From GCA-2733415 sp965178635 (lineage in GTDB: Bacteria > Bacteroidota > Bacteroidia > Flavobacteriales > Flavobacteriaceae): a stretch of DNA of 64,000 nt. Of this stretch, positions 1 to 9,200 are shown in pieces. Below the pieces are notes generated by a model that ran no database searches, was not told the origin of the DNA, and saw only the letters and a program-made list of their open reading frames with translations. Made by a program: the position numbers and the translations under genes. The stretch is from positions 35,811 to 99,810 of the forward strand of contig CBCXVT010000029.1 of NCBI GenBank assembly GCA_965178635.1. Direction: 5' to 3'. Numbering within the stretch: position 1 is the first letter of the stretch; every line of letters starts with the position of its first letter.

Positions 1-1634
1 GCAATACCTAATGCTATTAAAATGCCATTTAAAACATATTTAAAATTGGTTTTAATGCTTTTCTTTTTAAATAAAAATGCAGCAAAGGGTGGTATTAAAA
101 ACAACGCTACAATAATTGAAGCTGTTAAGGCAAATGTTTTAGTAAAGGCTAACGGTCTGAATAATTTTCCTTCAGCTCCAATCATTGTAAATACAGGAAT
201 AAAACTTATAATGGTTGTCATTACTGCAGTTACGATTGCGCCAGACACTTCTGCTGTAGCATTGTAAACTACCGTATTAATTGATTGTGTCCCATCATCT
301 TCATCTAAATGCCGAATGATATTTTCTGATAGTATGACACCAACATCGACCATTGTACCAATAGCAATAGCGATACCTGATAAAGCCACAATATTAGCAT
401 CGACACCAAAGAGTTTCATTGCTATAAATACCATTAAAACCGCAACAGGTAATAAGCCAGAGATTAATACAGAAGCACGTAAATTAAATACCATAATGAT
501 TATAACTAAAATGGTAATCAGTATTTCTAATGTTAATGCTTCATTGAGTGTGCCTAATGTTTCTTGTATCAGTTCTGTTCTATCGTAAAAAGGCACTATG
601 GTAACTTGTGATGTTCTTCCATCCGCTAATACTTTTGAAGGTAACCCTGCACTTAATTCGTTAATTTTCTCTTTTACATTATTGATCACTTCCATTGGGT
701 TTGCACCATAACGAGCTACGACTACAGCACCTACAACTTCCGCACCTTCTTTATCCAATAATCCTCTTCGTGTTGCAGGGCCTAATGACACATTTCCAAT
801 GTCTTTAATTTTAATTGCGGTGTAATCTTCTGAAGTGACTACTGCATTTTCGATGTCTGAAATGGATTTCACATAACCCAAACCACGAACTAAATATTCG
901 GCTTGGTTAATTTCCAAAGTCTGTGCACCAATGTCTTTATTACTTTCCTTAACTGCTTTTACAACGTGATGCAATCCAATATTATACTGACGCATTAGTT
1001 CTGGATTTACGTCTACTTGATACTCCTGAACATAGCCACCTATAGAAGCAACTTCTGAAACACCACTTGCAGATGATAAGGCATACTTTACATAGTAGTC
1101 TTGAATACTGCGTAATTCTTGCAAATCCCAACCACCAGTAACATTTCCGTTTTTATCACGACCTTCTAATGTGTACCAAAATATTTGTCCTAATCCTGTG
1201 GCATCCGGACCCAATGCAGGATTAACACCTTCGGGTAATAAACCACTTGGTAAAGAGTTTAATTTTTCGAGAATACGACTTCTACTCCAGTAAAATTCTA
1301 TGTCTTCTTCAAAAATGATATAGATACTTGAAAAGCCGAACATAGACGAACTACGAATCGTTTTTACCCCAGGAATTCCTAGCAAGGACGTCGTTAATGG
1401 GTACGTAATTTGATCTTCAATATCTTGTGGTGAACGACCATCCCATTTAGTAAATACTATTTGTTGGTTTTCACCTATATCTGGTATTGCATCTACAGCA
1501 ACTGGATTACTTGGTAAGAACCCAGTATCCCAATTAAAAGGTGCATTAACCGTTCCCCAACCTATAAAGAGAACAAGTAATAATACAGCTACGAGTTTAT
1601 TTTCTATTAAAAATTTGATGCTTTTATTTAGCAT
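1..1634 (-). CDS. CusA-type heavy-metal RND efflux pump, N-terminal half (runs off left edge)
   Basis: Inner-membrane resistance-nodulation-division permease that would export metal ions by proton antiport as part of a tripartite pump. The minus-strand frame opens with MLNKSIKFLIENK at 1634 and stays open to base 1, about 545 codons, roughly the first half of the usual ~1,030-1,250 residues. Visible family segments are the first membrane helix, the 'VDAIPDIGENQQIVFTKW' stretch, the porter-domain 'ITYPLTTSLLGIPGVK' and the TM4 segment 'AIAIGTMVDVGVILSEN' near residue 425. That TM4 segment follows the CusA/SilA (monovalent Cu/Ag) pattern rather than the CzcA pattern of the neighbouring pump. 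It lies after a terminator, so it probably starts its own transcript. Metal specificity is inferred from subclass only. Confidence 0.9.
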   Translation of the reverse strand, partial: MLNKSIKFLIENKLVAVLLLVLFIGWGTVNAPFNWDTGFLPSNPVAVDAIPDIGENQQIVFTKWDGRSPQDIEDQITYPLTTSLLGIPGVKTIRSSSMFGFSSIYIIFEEDIEFYWSRSRILEKLNSLPSGLLPEGVNPALGPDATGLGQIFWYTLEGRDKNGNVTGGWDLQELRSIQDYYVKYALSSASGVSEVASIGGYVQEYQVDVNPELMRQYNIGLHHVVKAVKESNKDIGAQTLEINQAEYLVRGLGYVKSISDIENAVVTSEDYTAIKIKDIGNVSLGPATRRGLLDKEGAEVVGAVVVARYGANPMEVINNVKEKINELSAGLPSKVLADGRTSQVTIVPFYDRTELIQETLGTLNEALTLEILITILVIIIMVFNLRASVLISGLLPVAVLMVFIAMKLFGVDANIVALSGIAIAIGTMVDVGVILSENIIRHLDEDDGTQSINTVVYNATAEVSGAIVTAVMTTIISFIPVFTMIGAEGKLFRPLAFTKTFALTASIIVALFLIPPFAAFLFKKKSIKTNFKYVLNGILIALGI

Positions 1635-1689
1635 TATCTTTGATTATTAAACAGTTAGACATAGGTGTTACGAAAACACCGAATACAAA

Positions 1690-1722
1690 AAATTATCCTT
1701 ATGACATACAGCCATAGGATAA
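1690..1722 (-). terminator. Rho-independent terminator after the HYC_CC_PP gene
   Basis: A stem of TTATCCTATG-type arms (one bulged base) around a 9-nt loop is followed on the minus strand by an AATTTTTTG run. It lies about 20 bases past the stop of the HYC_CC_PP gene and would close the long leftward metal operon before the CusA-type pump gene. Confidence 0.6.
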
Positions 1723-1742
1723 AACAGTCTATTGTTTAAAAA

Positions 1743-2156
1743 TCAAATTAAATAGGTCTCGTCAATCTTGTAGAGTTGCCTTATGACGAGTGGTGGTTCG
1801 TATGCTTCGTAAGAAGATACATTATTATCTAAACCTTCAAAAAGGTTGACATGTGTGTAAACAAATGAAGCAATGAATAGGTGTTGCTCAAAAGAAATTT
1901 TGTCAACTTGCAGTTGTAGTTCGTCTTGCCCATCAACTACCAATTGTTCATCATTACAACAATTCTTTTTTGTAATAGAACAACCATCGGCTGAAGGTTT
2001 TTCCATTTCCATTCCGCATCCTTCCGCTTTATGGAACATAGCAGTTTCTACCAAAACATCTCCACAATAATGCATATTAAGAGTAAACGACATTGTAGAG
2101 AATAACACTACAAAAGCCATTGCCAAAGACATTATTTTATGGAATATTTGCTTCAT
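1743..2156 (-). CDS. HYC_CC_PP family protein
   Basis: Small exported or membrane-anchored protein of a Bacteroidota family named for its conserved HYC, CC and PP motifs. All three are visible: 'MHYCGD' just after an N-terminal hydrophobic segment, 'KKNCCND' in the middle and 'YEPPLV' near the end. Function is not established. The family is repeatedly found beside copper/zinc efflux genes, and its Cys/His content suggests periplasmic metal handling (inference). I prefer the start at 2156 (MKQIFHKIM), which gives a compact signal peptide; a start four codons upstream at 2168 is possible. It lies 72 bases after the P-type ATPase gene in the same orientation. Confidence 0.8.
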   Translation of the reverse strand: MKQIFHKIMSLAMAFVVLFSTMSFTLNMHYCGDVLVETAMFHKAEGCGMEMEKPSADGCSITKKNCCNDEQLVVDGQDELQLQVDKISFEQHLFIASFVYTHVNLFEGLDNNVSSYEAYEPPLVIRQLYKIDETYLI

Positions 2157-2228
2157 ACTTATCAACAAAGGTAAGAAATTTTAGTACATGTTAGTTCTGT
2201 TTAACAGAAGTTTAATTTAGTAAAGTAG

Positions 2229-4181
2229 TTATTCCCACATCATTCGTTGTAATCTAACCGCATTTAATATTGCTAAAAGTGCAACACCAACATCTGCAAA
2301 TACTGCTTCCCACATTGTCGCTAAACCACCTGCTCCTAAAATCAAAACAATTATTTTAATACCAAATGCCAGTATGATGTTCTGCCAAACGATTTTTCGT
2401 GTGGAACGACTTATTTTAATGGCTCTAACAACTTTTGAAGGTTGGTCGGTTTGGATGATGACATCTGCTGTTTCAATAGCTACATCACTTCCTAATCCAC
2501 CCATTGCTATTCCTACACCACTTGCTGCTAAAACTGGTGCGTCATTAATACCATCACCTATAAAAGCTATTTTGTTTGCTGGATTTTTCTTTAAAATTTC
2601 AACTTCATTTAGCTTGTCTTCTGGTAATAATCCACCTTTAGCATTTTCAATATTCAATTCTTTTGCGACTTTTTGAGTAATGGAATCCTTATCTCCAGAT
2701 AGCATCATAATATTTTTGATTCCTACTTTTTGTAAATTGACAATTGTTTCTTTTGCATCATCTTTTAATTCATCTGCAATGACAACATAACCGGCAAATG
2801 CATTATCTATAGATACAAATACTATAGATTCTACAATAGATTCCGTTTCATTTGGAACATCAATATTATTAGCAATCATTAATGCTTTATTTCCTACTAA
2901 AACTGTTTTACCATTTACAATTCCTTTTAATCCTTTACCTGCAATTTCAGAAACGTCTTGCGCTTCAAAATCTTCACCATTTTCTTTATACTCCATTATG
3001 GCTTTTGCTATTGGATGCGTGGACTGCTCTTCCATAGCCATTAGGTATTTCATAAATTCAGATTCCTCCCAACCGATAGCTATTACTTCCTTAATTTTAA
3101 AAACACCTTTTGTAACAGTACCTGTTTTATCCATTACCAATGTATTTATCTTGGTCATTGCATCTAAAAAGGAAGCGCCTTTAAACAAAATCCCGTTTTT
3201 TGAAGCTGCTCCTAATCCGCCGAAATAACCTAACGGAATAGAAATTACCAAAGCACAAGGACAAGAAATCACCAAAAATATTAAGGCACGATACAACCAA
3301 TCTCTAAACACATAATCAACTACAAAAAGGTAAGGTATAAACGTAACACCTATAGCCAAGAACACAACAATGGGTGTGTAAATTCGAGCAAATTGTCTGA
3401 TGAATAATTCTGTTTTTGATTTTCTGGCTGTGGCATTCTGTACCATATCGAGAATTCGAGCAATTGAACTATCCTTAAACTCTTTGGTGGTTTCTATTTC
3501 TATAACGCCATCCATATTAATACTGCCTGCAAATACTTTTTCGCCTTTTGCAATCGTATCAGGTTTGCTTTCGCCTGTTAATGCTGCTGTGTTGAATGAA
3601 CCTTTTTCGGAAAGTAGAATACCATCCAAGGGAACTTTTTCTCCCAGGCGTACTTGTACTTTTTCTCCAATTTCTACGATTTCTGGACTTACAGAAATGT
3701 AATCATTATTGCGATAAACCAAAGCTGCTTTAGGACGAACATCGAGCAACGCTTTAATATTACCCTTTGCTTTATTTACTGCTGCGCTCTGAAATAACTC
3801 TCCAACAGCATAGAATAACATTACAGCAACACCTTCGGGATATTCTCCAATTATGAATGCACCTATAGTTGCAATAGACATTAGAAAAAACTCTGTAAAC
3901 ACATCACCTTTTTTAATGCTTTCCCAACCTTCTTTTACCACAGGAAAACCAACAGGAATATAGGCTACTACATACCAAAGAATACGAATCCAATCTTTGA
4001 AAAAAGTAACATCAAAATAATCTAACCCAATACCAATAATTAGCATTAAAAAACTAATGATTGCTGGAATATAAGCTTTAATTTGACTTAAATTTCCAGT
4101 ATGAATATGTTCATCATTGTGAGAATGTTGGAGCTCTGAATCTGATTTTAAATCTCTTAAATTAATTTTCTTCTTTTTCAT
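2229..4181 (-). CDS. Heavy-metal translocating P-type ATPase (Zn/Cd/Pb type)
   Basis: ATP-driven exporter that would move divalent metal ions from cytoplasm to periplasm. Signatures in order (numbered from the upstream ATG at 4208): a His-rich N-terminus (HSHNDEHIH) in place of a cysteine HMA domain, the actuator loop LTGES, the metal-site 'SCPCALVIS' near residue 315, the phosphorylation site 'DKTGTVT' near 360, and 'GDGINDAP' near 550. The 'LGYFGGLGAASKNGILFKG' segment after CPC and the C-terminal 'DVGVALLAILNA' helix are typical of the P1B-2 (ZntA/CadA) subgroup. The 5' end overlaps the DUF3703 gene by 20 bases with this start (MKKKKINL) or 47 with the ATG at 4208. This indicates translational coupling. 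Exact substrate is inferred. Confidence 0.93.
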   Translation of the reverse strand: MKKKKINLRDLKSDSELQHSHNDEHIHTGNLSQIKAYIPAIISFLMLIIGIGLDYFDVTFFKDWIRILWYVVAYIPVGFPVVKEGWESIKKGDVFTEFFLMSIATIGAFIIGEYPEGVAVMLFYAVGELFQSAAVNKAKGNIKALLDVRPKAALVYRNNDYISVSPEIVEIGEKVQVRLGEKVPLDGILLSEKGSFNTAALTGESKPDTIAKGEKVFAGSINMDGVIEIETTKEFKDSSIARILDMVQNATARKSKTELFIRQFARIYTPIVVFLAIGVTFIPYLFVVDYVFRDWLYRALIFLVISCPCALVISIPLGYFGGLGAASKNGILFKGASFLDAMTKINTLVMDKTGTVTKGVFKIKEVIAIGWEESEFMKYLMAMEEQSTHPIAKAIMEYKENGEDFEAQDVSEIAGKGLKGIVNGKTVLVGNKALMIANNIDVPNETESIVESIVFVSIDNAFAGYVVIADELKDDAKETIVNLQKVGIKNIMMLSGDKDSITQKVAKELNIENAKGGLLPEDKLNEVEILKKNPANKIAFIGDGINDAPVLAASGVGIAMGGLGSDVAIETADVIIQTDQPSKVVRAIKISRSTRKIVWQNIILAFGIKIIVLILGAGGLATMWEAVFADVGVALLAILNAVRLQRMMWE

Positions 4182-4539
4182 TTGGATTAAATATGTCATT
4201 AATGTCATTTGGAATAGGCATACGCTTTAAAGGTGGCACATTTGATCCTCCAGTATTGCCAAGAGGAACTTGATTTATAAATGATTTCCAACCACCAACA
4301 ATTAAGCGTAATAATTGACCAAAGACTTCTTTAGTGTTTTTTTGCATCAAACCAAAGCGCAACATTAACCAATGCGAATATGTATGTTCTATTGGGTATG
4401 ACTGTCCAATAATATGACTACGCTCTAAATGATACCAAGCGTTACTATACTGTTTGTTTATCAAATTATATCTATATTGCTTTATCTCTTCATTATAGAC
4501 TTCTTTAAGTTGATTTGGTATTTTTAAATTAAATCTCAT
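4162..4539 (-). CDS. DUF3703 domain protein
   Basis: A 125-aa soluble protein with no signal peptide. The 'AWYHLERSHIIGQSYPIEHTYSHWLMLRFG' region, rich in His and aromatic residues, matches the DUF3703 family, which is commonly encoded among cation-efflux genes. Its biochemical role is unknown; the conserved His residues could bind metal (inference). It lies 55 bases after the Fur-family gene and overlaps the P-type ATPase gene, so all three are probably co-transcribed. Confidence 0.75.
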   Translation of the reverse strand: MRFNLKIPNQLKEVYNEEIKQYRYNLINKQYSNAWYHLERSHIIGQSYPIEHTYSHWLMLRFGLMQKNTKEVFGQLLRLIVGGWKSFINQVPLGNTGGSNVPPLKRMPIPNDINDIFNPNEKEEN

Positions 4540-4594
4540 ATCCTTTAATTTAGGATAAAATTATATTAATATATAGTGCAATGGAAGTGCATAG

Positions 4595-5008
4595 TTAGCA
4601 ACTACATTTATCGCAAATTCCCTTAACCACCAAGTTGACATTTTCTGAAATAAACCCATCAGGCACTTTAATTTGAGGGATTTTATGTTCTGTTAAGCAA
4701 ATGGTTTCATTACAATTGTTGCAGTGAAAATGTAGGTGCAAATCGTTTTTAATATCGCAATTACAGCCTTGTTCGCATAGTGCATATTTTGTAACCCCAG
4801 TACCATCGCTTATTTGATGTACAATTGCTTTTTCTTCAAAAGTTTTTATAGTTCTGTATAAGGTTGTTCTATCTGCTTTTTCAAAAGCATTTTCAATATC
4901 ACTTAAAGTAACAGCTACCTTTTTTTCTGCAAGAAACTTGTAAATTAACATACGCATTGCAGTAACGCGTATGTTTCTTGATTCTAATACTTCTTCTATA
5001 GTGTTCAT
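4595..5008 (-). CDS. Fur-family metal-responsive transcriptional regulator
   Basis: A 137-aa regulator with the Fur layout: N-terminal winged helix (residues about 1-80, with 'DRTTLYRTIKTFEEKAIVHQI') and a C-terminal metal-binding dimerisation domain. The His-rich 'DLHLHFHC' motif and two CxxC pairs (CNNC and CDKC, the second almost at the C-terminus) give the structural zinc site. It begins 3 bases after the adaptor gene stop, inside the metal operon. It probably represses or senses the metals exported by this cluster, in the manner of Zur or PerR-like branches; which metal cannot be read from sequence. Confidence 0.9.
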   Translation of the reverse strand: MNTIEEVLESRNIRVTAMRMLIYKFLAEKKVAVTLSDIENAFEKADRTTLYRTIKTFEEKAIVHQISDGTGVTKYALCEQGCNCDIKNDLHLHFHCNNCNETICLTEHKIPQIKVPDGFISENVNLVVKGICDKCSC

Positions 5009-5010
5009 AA

Positions 5011-6237
5011 TTAATGTGAATGTTCTGCTTCTCCTTTTTTCATTTCTGCAATGAGGTAGTAGGCATTGTTATAGGCAAATTGTGTAGTCGGCTCGATTTC
5101 GTTAGAAAATTGTACCGCTATCCAATTGCCATCTTTAGCTCCCAAAATCACTTCAATAGGTTTAAAGCTCCAATCATCGTTTTCTTTTTCAACAGAAAAC
5201 GCAAAATACTTATCACCTTCTTTAATTATTGCGCTTTCGGGCAATGCTTTTGTTTTAGTGTTATCTACTTGAATTTTACCTTGAATATACATTCCTGGAA
5301 TTAAATTTCCTTTTTTGTTTTCAATTTCTGCGTGTACGTGTACCGCCTTAGGATTGTCCTCGAATGTTTTACTTACCGAATAGATTTCTGCAATTAATTC
5401 ATCATTTTGAGTAGATTGGACATTAAAAGTAACTTTTTGCCCTTTCTTAACTTTGTACACATCTTTTTCAAAGACCATTAAATCAGCGTGAACGTGATGT
5501 GTATTTACAATTTCAAAGAGTTCTGATTGAGGTTCTACAAATTGACCTGTTTTCACCTCAACTTTTTGAACAAAACCTTCAATTGGACTGCGCAAAGCAA
5601 CTTGTTGAGCAATTGTACCATTTCGAACCAATGTTGTACTGATATTTAATAATTTTAATTGCGCTGCCATTCCCTTAACCATTGCCTTTGATGCTTCGTA
5701 TTCTGCTTCTGCTTTTTGAAAATTTGCACCAGATCCTACACCTGCATTATACAATTTTTGTTGACGTTCATAATTTTTCTTTAAAAAATTGCTATTGCTA
5801 TATGCATTTAGATAATCCGTTTGCATTTGAATAATATTAGGATGTGATAAATAAGCGACAACCTGACCTTTATTAACTTTATCGCCTTCAATCACTTTAA
5901 TTGAAACTACATTTGCTCCAATTACGGAAGTTATTGCAGCTTCATTTTGTGGTGGCACTTCTAATGTTCCGTTAGCTTCCACATAACCACTCATATTGCG
6001 TAATGCTAAAGTGTCTATTTTCATTTTTAAGGCTTCAAATTGTTGTGCAGATAGCATCACTTCTTCATCTTCGTGATGTTCTTCACTTACGTCATTTTTT
6101 GGTTCTTCATTATGGGAATGTTCATCTTCACTATGAGAATGCCCATCATTTTCGTTATGATTTTCTTTATTACCACACGCAGTTACCAAAAAGGCCAACA
6201 TTACTATTAGTAGGATATTAAATGATCTATTTTTCAT
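5011..6237 (-). CDS. RND efflux periplasmic adaptor lipoprotein (CzcB/CusB type)
   Basis: Membrane-fusion protein linking the RND pump to the outer-membrane channel. The chosen start (MKNRSFNILL) gives a lipoprotein signal with lipobox LVTAC, followed by a His/Glu/Asp-rich linker (repeated HSH and EEH motifs) that could collect metal ions. The body has barrel-sandwich and alpha-hairpin segments: 'VVSIKVIEGDKVNKGQVVAYLSHP' and later 'LRSPIEGFVQKVEVKTGQFV'. The upstream in-frame ATG at 6267 would overlap the pump gene by 26 bases and bury the signal peptide, so 6237, just past that gene's stop, is preferred. A C-terminal GEAEHSH tail is also His-bearing. Confidence 0.9.
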   Translation of the reverse strand: MKNRSFNILLIVMLAFLVTACGNKENHNENDGHSHSEDEHSHNEEPKNDVSEEHHEDEEVMLSAQQFEALKMKIDTLALRNMSGYVEANGTLEVPPQNEAAITSVIGANVVSIKVIEGDKVNKGQVVAYLSHPNIIQMQTDYLNAYSNSNFLKKNYERQQKLYNAGVGSGANFQKAEAEYEASKAMVKGMAAQLKLLNISTTLVRNGTIAQQVALRSPIEGFVQKVEVKTGQFVEPQSELFEIVNTHHVHADLMVFEKDVYKVKKGQKVTFNVQSTQNDELIAEIYSVSKTFEDNPKAVHVHAEIENKKGNLIPGMYIQGKIQVDNTKTKALPESAIIKEGDKYFAFSVEKENDDWSFKPIEVILGAKDGNWIAVQFSNEIEPTTQFAYNNAYYLIAEMKKGEAEHSH

Positions 6238-6241
6238 TGTC

Positions 6242-9200
6242 TTATTGTTTAAAATATTGTAATTCAAAAATGCTTTGTAAATAATTTACGAATGCCGTTT
6301 GAGCTTCTAACTCTGATTGAATAGCTTGGTTTATAAGCTGTGTAAAGGCAGAGTAATCTATTTCTCCTTCTTTATAAGCAAATAAAGCTCCTGTTTTCTG
6401 CTCTTTAATAAGCGGTAATACGTCATCTTTATAAAATAGCCAAGACGTTTTCCATTTTTGGTAATTTACTTTCGCTTGATTAAATTTAGATTGTACTTCC
6501 TTCTGTTTGTATAACATATTTACTGCTGCAATTTCCTTATTGAATTTTGCTGTTCTAATCTGTTTTTTTGTTGTACCAGATAAAAACGGTATGGAAATAC
6601 CTGCTTGATAGGTGTAGAATCCAGAATTTCCATTTACTTTTTGCAAACCACCTTGAATATTGAATTTTGGTAAACTTTCGGCTTTAGCAGCTTTATAATT
6701 TGCTTCAGCTTCAGCTACTTGAAGTTGAGACATAGTATACAAAGGGTGTGCTTCTAAACTAAAGGAATCTACATTTATTTCGTTCTCTACATCAATTTCA
6801 TCCTGAACCGTATAAAATACATCAGAAACCAACCAAAGGTTTAACTTTTGTAATGCAATAGCGTATTCACTTTCTGATTGCATAAATTTATTCTGAATCT
6901 GCACTACTTGATTTTTGGCAGCCGAATATTCTAACCGCGAAATAGCTTCTACTTCATAATTTAATACAACTGCTTTTTCAAAATTGGCATAAATAGAATC
7001 TAACTCTTTGTATAAATTATACTTCCTTTTACTCTGTAAGGCATTTGCCCAAGCCTTTTTAACTTCCAATTCTAATTCTAATTCTGAAAGCTGAAAAGCT
7101 TTTTGGGCTAACTGAATACGTTGCTCCTGTAATTTTCTCTTTGGCGAAATACCAAACACATTTATATTAGATTGTCCAACACCAATAGCTGTGTAAATAC
7201 CTGAACCGTCTTTAATTTCCTCGCCACCAGTAAAAATTTGAGTTGAGCCAAAATCGAAAGCAGTTCCTTTTAATTGTTGCTGTTTATCAATTTCTAGCTG
7301 ACGTTGTTTTAAACTTGGGTAGTTCTCTTTTGACATTTTCACAGCTTCTTGCATTGAAACAATAGGTAAAGAATTGCTAACTTGTTGAGCGTTTCCTGTT
7401 ATTGGCAACAAAAACATAAAAACTATAATAGCTGTTGCCGTTACAAATTTTTTATTTACTTGAAATTTAAACGATTTGTTTTCTACCCAATGGTATAAAA
7501 TGGGTAAAACGAATAATGTTAATAATGTAGAGGTTAATAAACCACCAATTACAACAGTTGCTAAAGGCCTCTGAACTTCTGCACCAGCTGATGCAGAAAT
7601 TGCCATTGGTAAAAACCCTAACACATCTGTAAAAGCAGTTAACATAATAGGTCTAATTCTTCGTTTTGTACCTTCTATGATTCTATCTTTAAGATTGGTT
7701 ACACCTTCTTCTTTTAATTCGTTGAGTCCGCTTATCATTACCAATCCATTTAAAACTGCAACACCAAACAGTACAATAAAACCAACACCTGCCGAAATAC
7801 TAAAAGGCATATCACGCATCCATAAGGCAACAACGCCACCAATGGTTGCCATTGGAATAGCGATGTAAATCATTAAGGTTTGTGGTAATGATTTTAATGC
7901 AAAATATATTAGCACAAAAATGAGTAACAAGGCAATAGGAACAACGGTTTGTAAACGGTTACTGGCACGTTCTAAATTTTCAAAAGCACCTCCATAGCGA
8001 ATGAAATAACCTGATGGTAGTTCTAATTGTGCATCTAATTTAGTTTTGATTTCACCTACCAACGATTTTACATCACGACCTCTTACATTAATACCTACAT
8101 AGGTTCTTCTGTTAGTGTTATCTCTGCTTATTTGCATTGGACCTGCTTTGTAGCTTACATCTGCTACTTCACGAAGTGGGATTTGTGTGCCAGAAGGTAG
8201 GTTGATAAATAAATTTTGAACATCCGTTATGTCTTTACGGTTATGAGAACTTAACCTAACTACCAAATCAAATCGTTTTTCACCTTCAAAAATCACACCT
8301 GCTGTACCTCCAGCAAAAGCTGATTGTACAATTTGATTTAAGGTATTTATTTGTAGTCCATATTGTGCTAATTTATTTCTGTTATATGAAATGGTCATTT
8401 GCGGTAAACCAGTTGTAGCTTCAGCTTTCATATCACCAATACCTTCAGTACCTGCAATGATTTTAGATATTTCTTCTGCTTTTTGAGACAATACATTTAT
8501 GTCTTCTCCATAAAGTTTAATAGCTATGTCTTCTCTAACACCTTCAAGCAATTCGTTAAAACGCATTTCGATAGGTTGGGTAAATTCATAATTTACACCA
8601 GGAACGATTTCAACAGCTTCTTTCATTTTTTCAATGAGCTCATCTTTTGTTTCGACAGTTGTCCATTCACTTTTGGGTTTCAGTATTACAAACACATCTG
8701 CTAAATCCATTGGCATAGGGTCTGTTGGAATTTCTGCAACACCAATACGACTTACAATTTTCTCAACTTCAGGAAATTTTGCTTTTACAATTTGCTCAAT
8801 TTTGGTGGTAGTCTCAATAGTTTCTGTAAGTGAACTACCAGGTTTTAAAATGGCGTGAAACGCTATATCACCTTCATCGAGTTGTGGAATAAATTCACCA
8901 CCCATTTTGGTAAACATAAAAACTGTAATACCGAATAAGACAATTGCAATTCCAACTATTAGCTTTCCTTTATGTAGAGCCTTCTCTAACAGCGGTTGAT
9001 ATTTGTCCTCAACCCAACACACAAACTTATCGCCATAGGATTTCTTGTCTGATTTTGGTGCTCTTAAAATAAGTGCCGACATCATTGGCACATACGTCAA
9101 ACAAAGTACCATTGCACCAATCATAGCAAAAATGAAAGTCAAAGCCATTGGTTTGAACATTTTTCCTTCGATACCTTGTAAGGCTAAAATGGGTAGAAAA

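Noticed and set aside
1873..2070. Plus-strand Cys/Ser-rich 65-codon frame opposite the HYC_CC_PP gene
   Set aside because: Antisense shadow of a Cys-bearing gene; no start context, no family resemblance.
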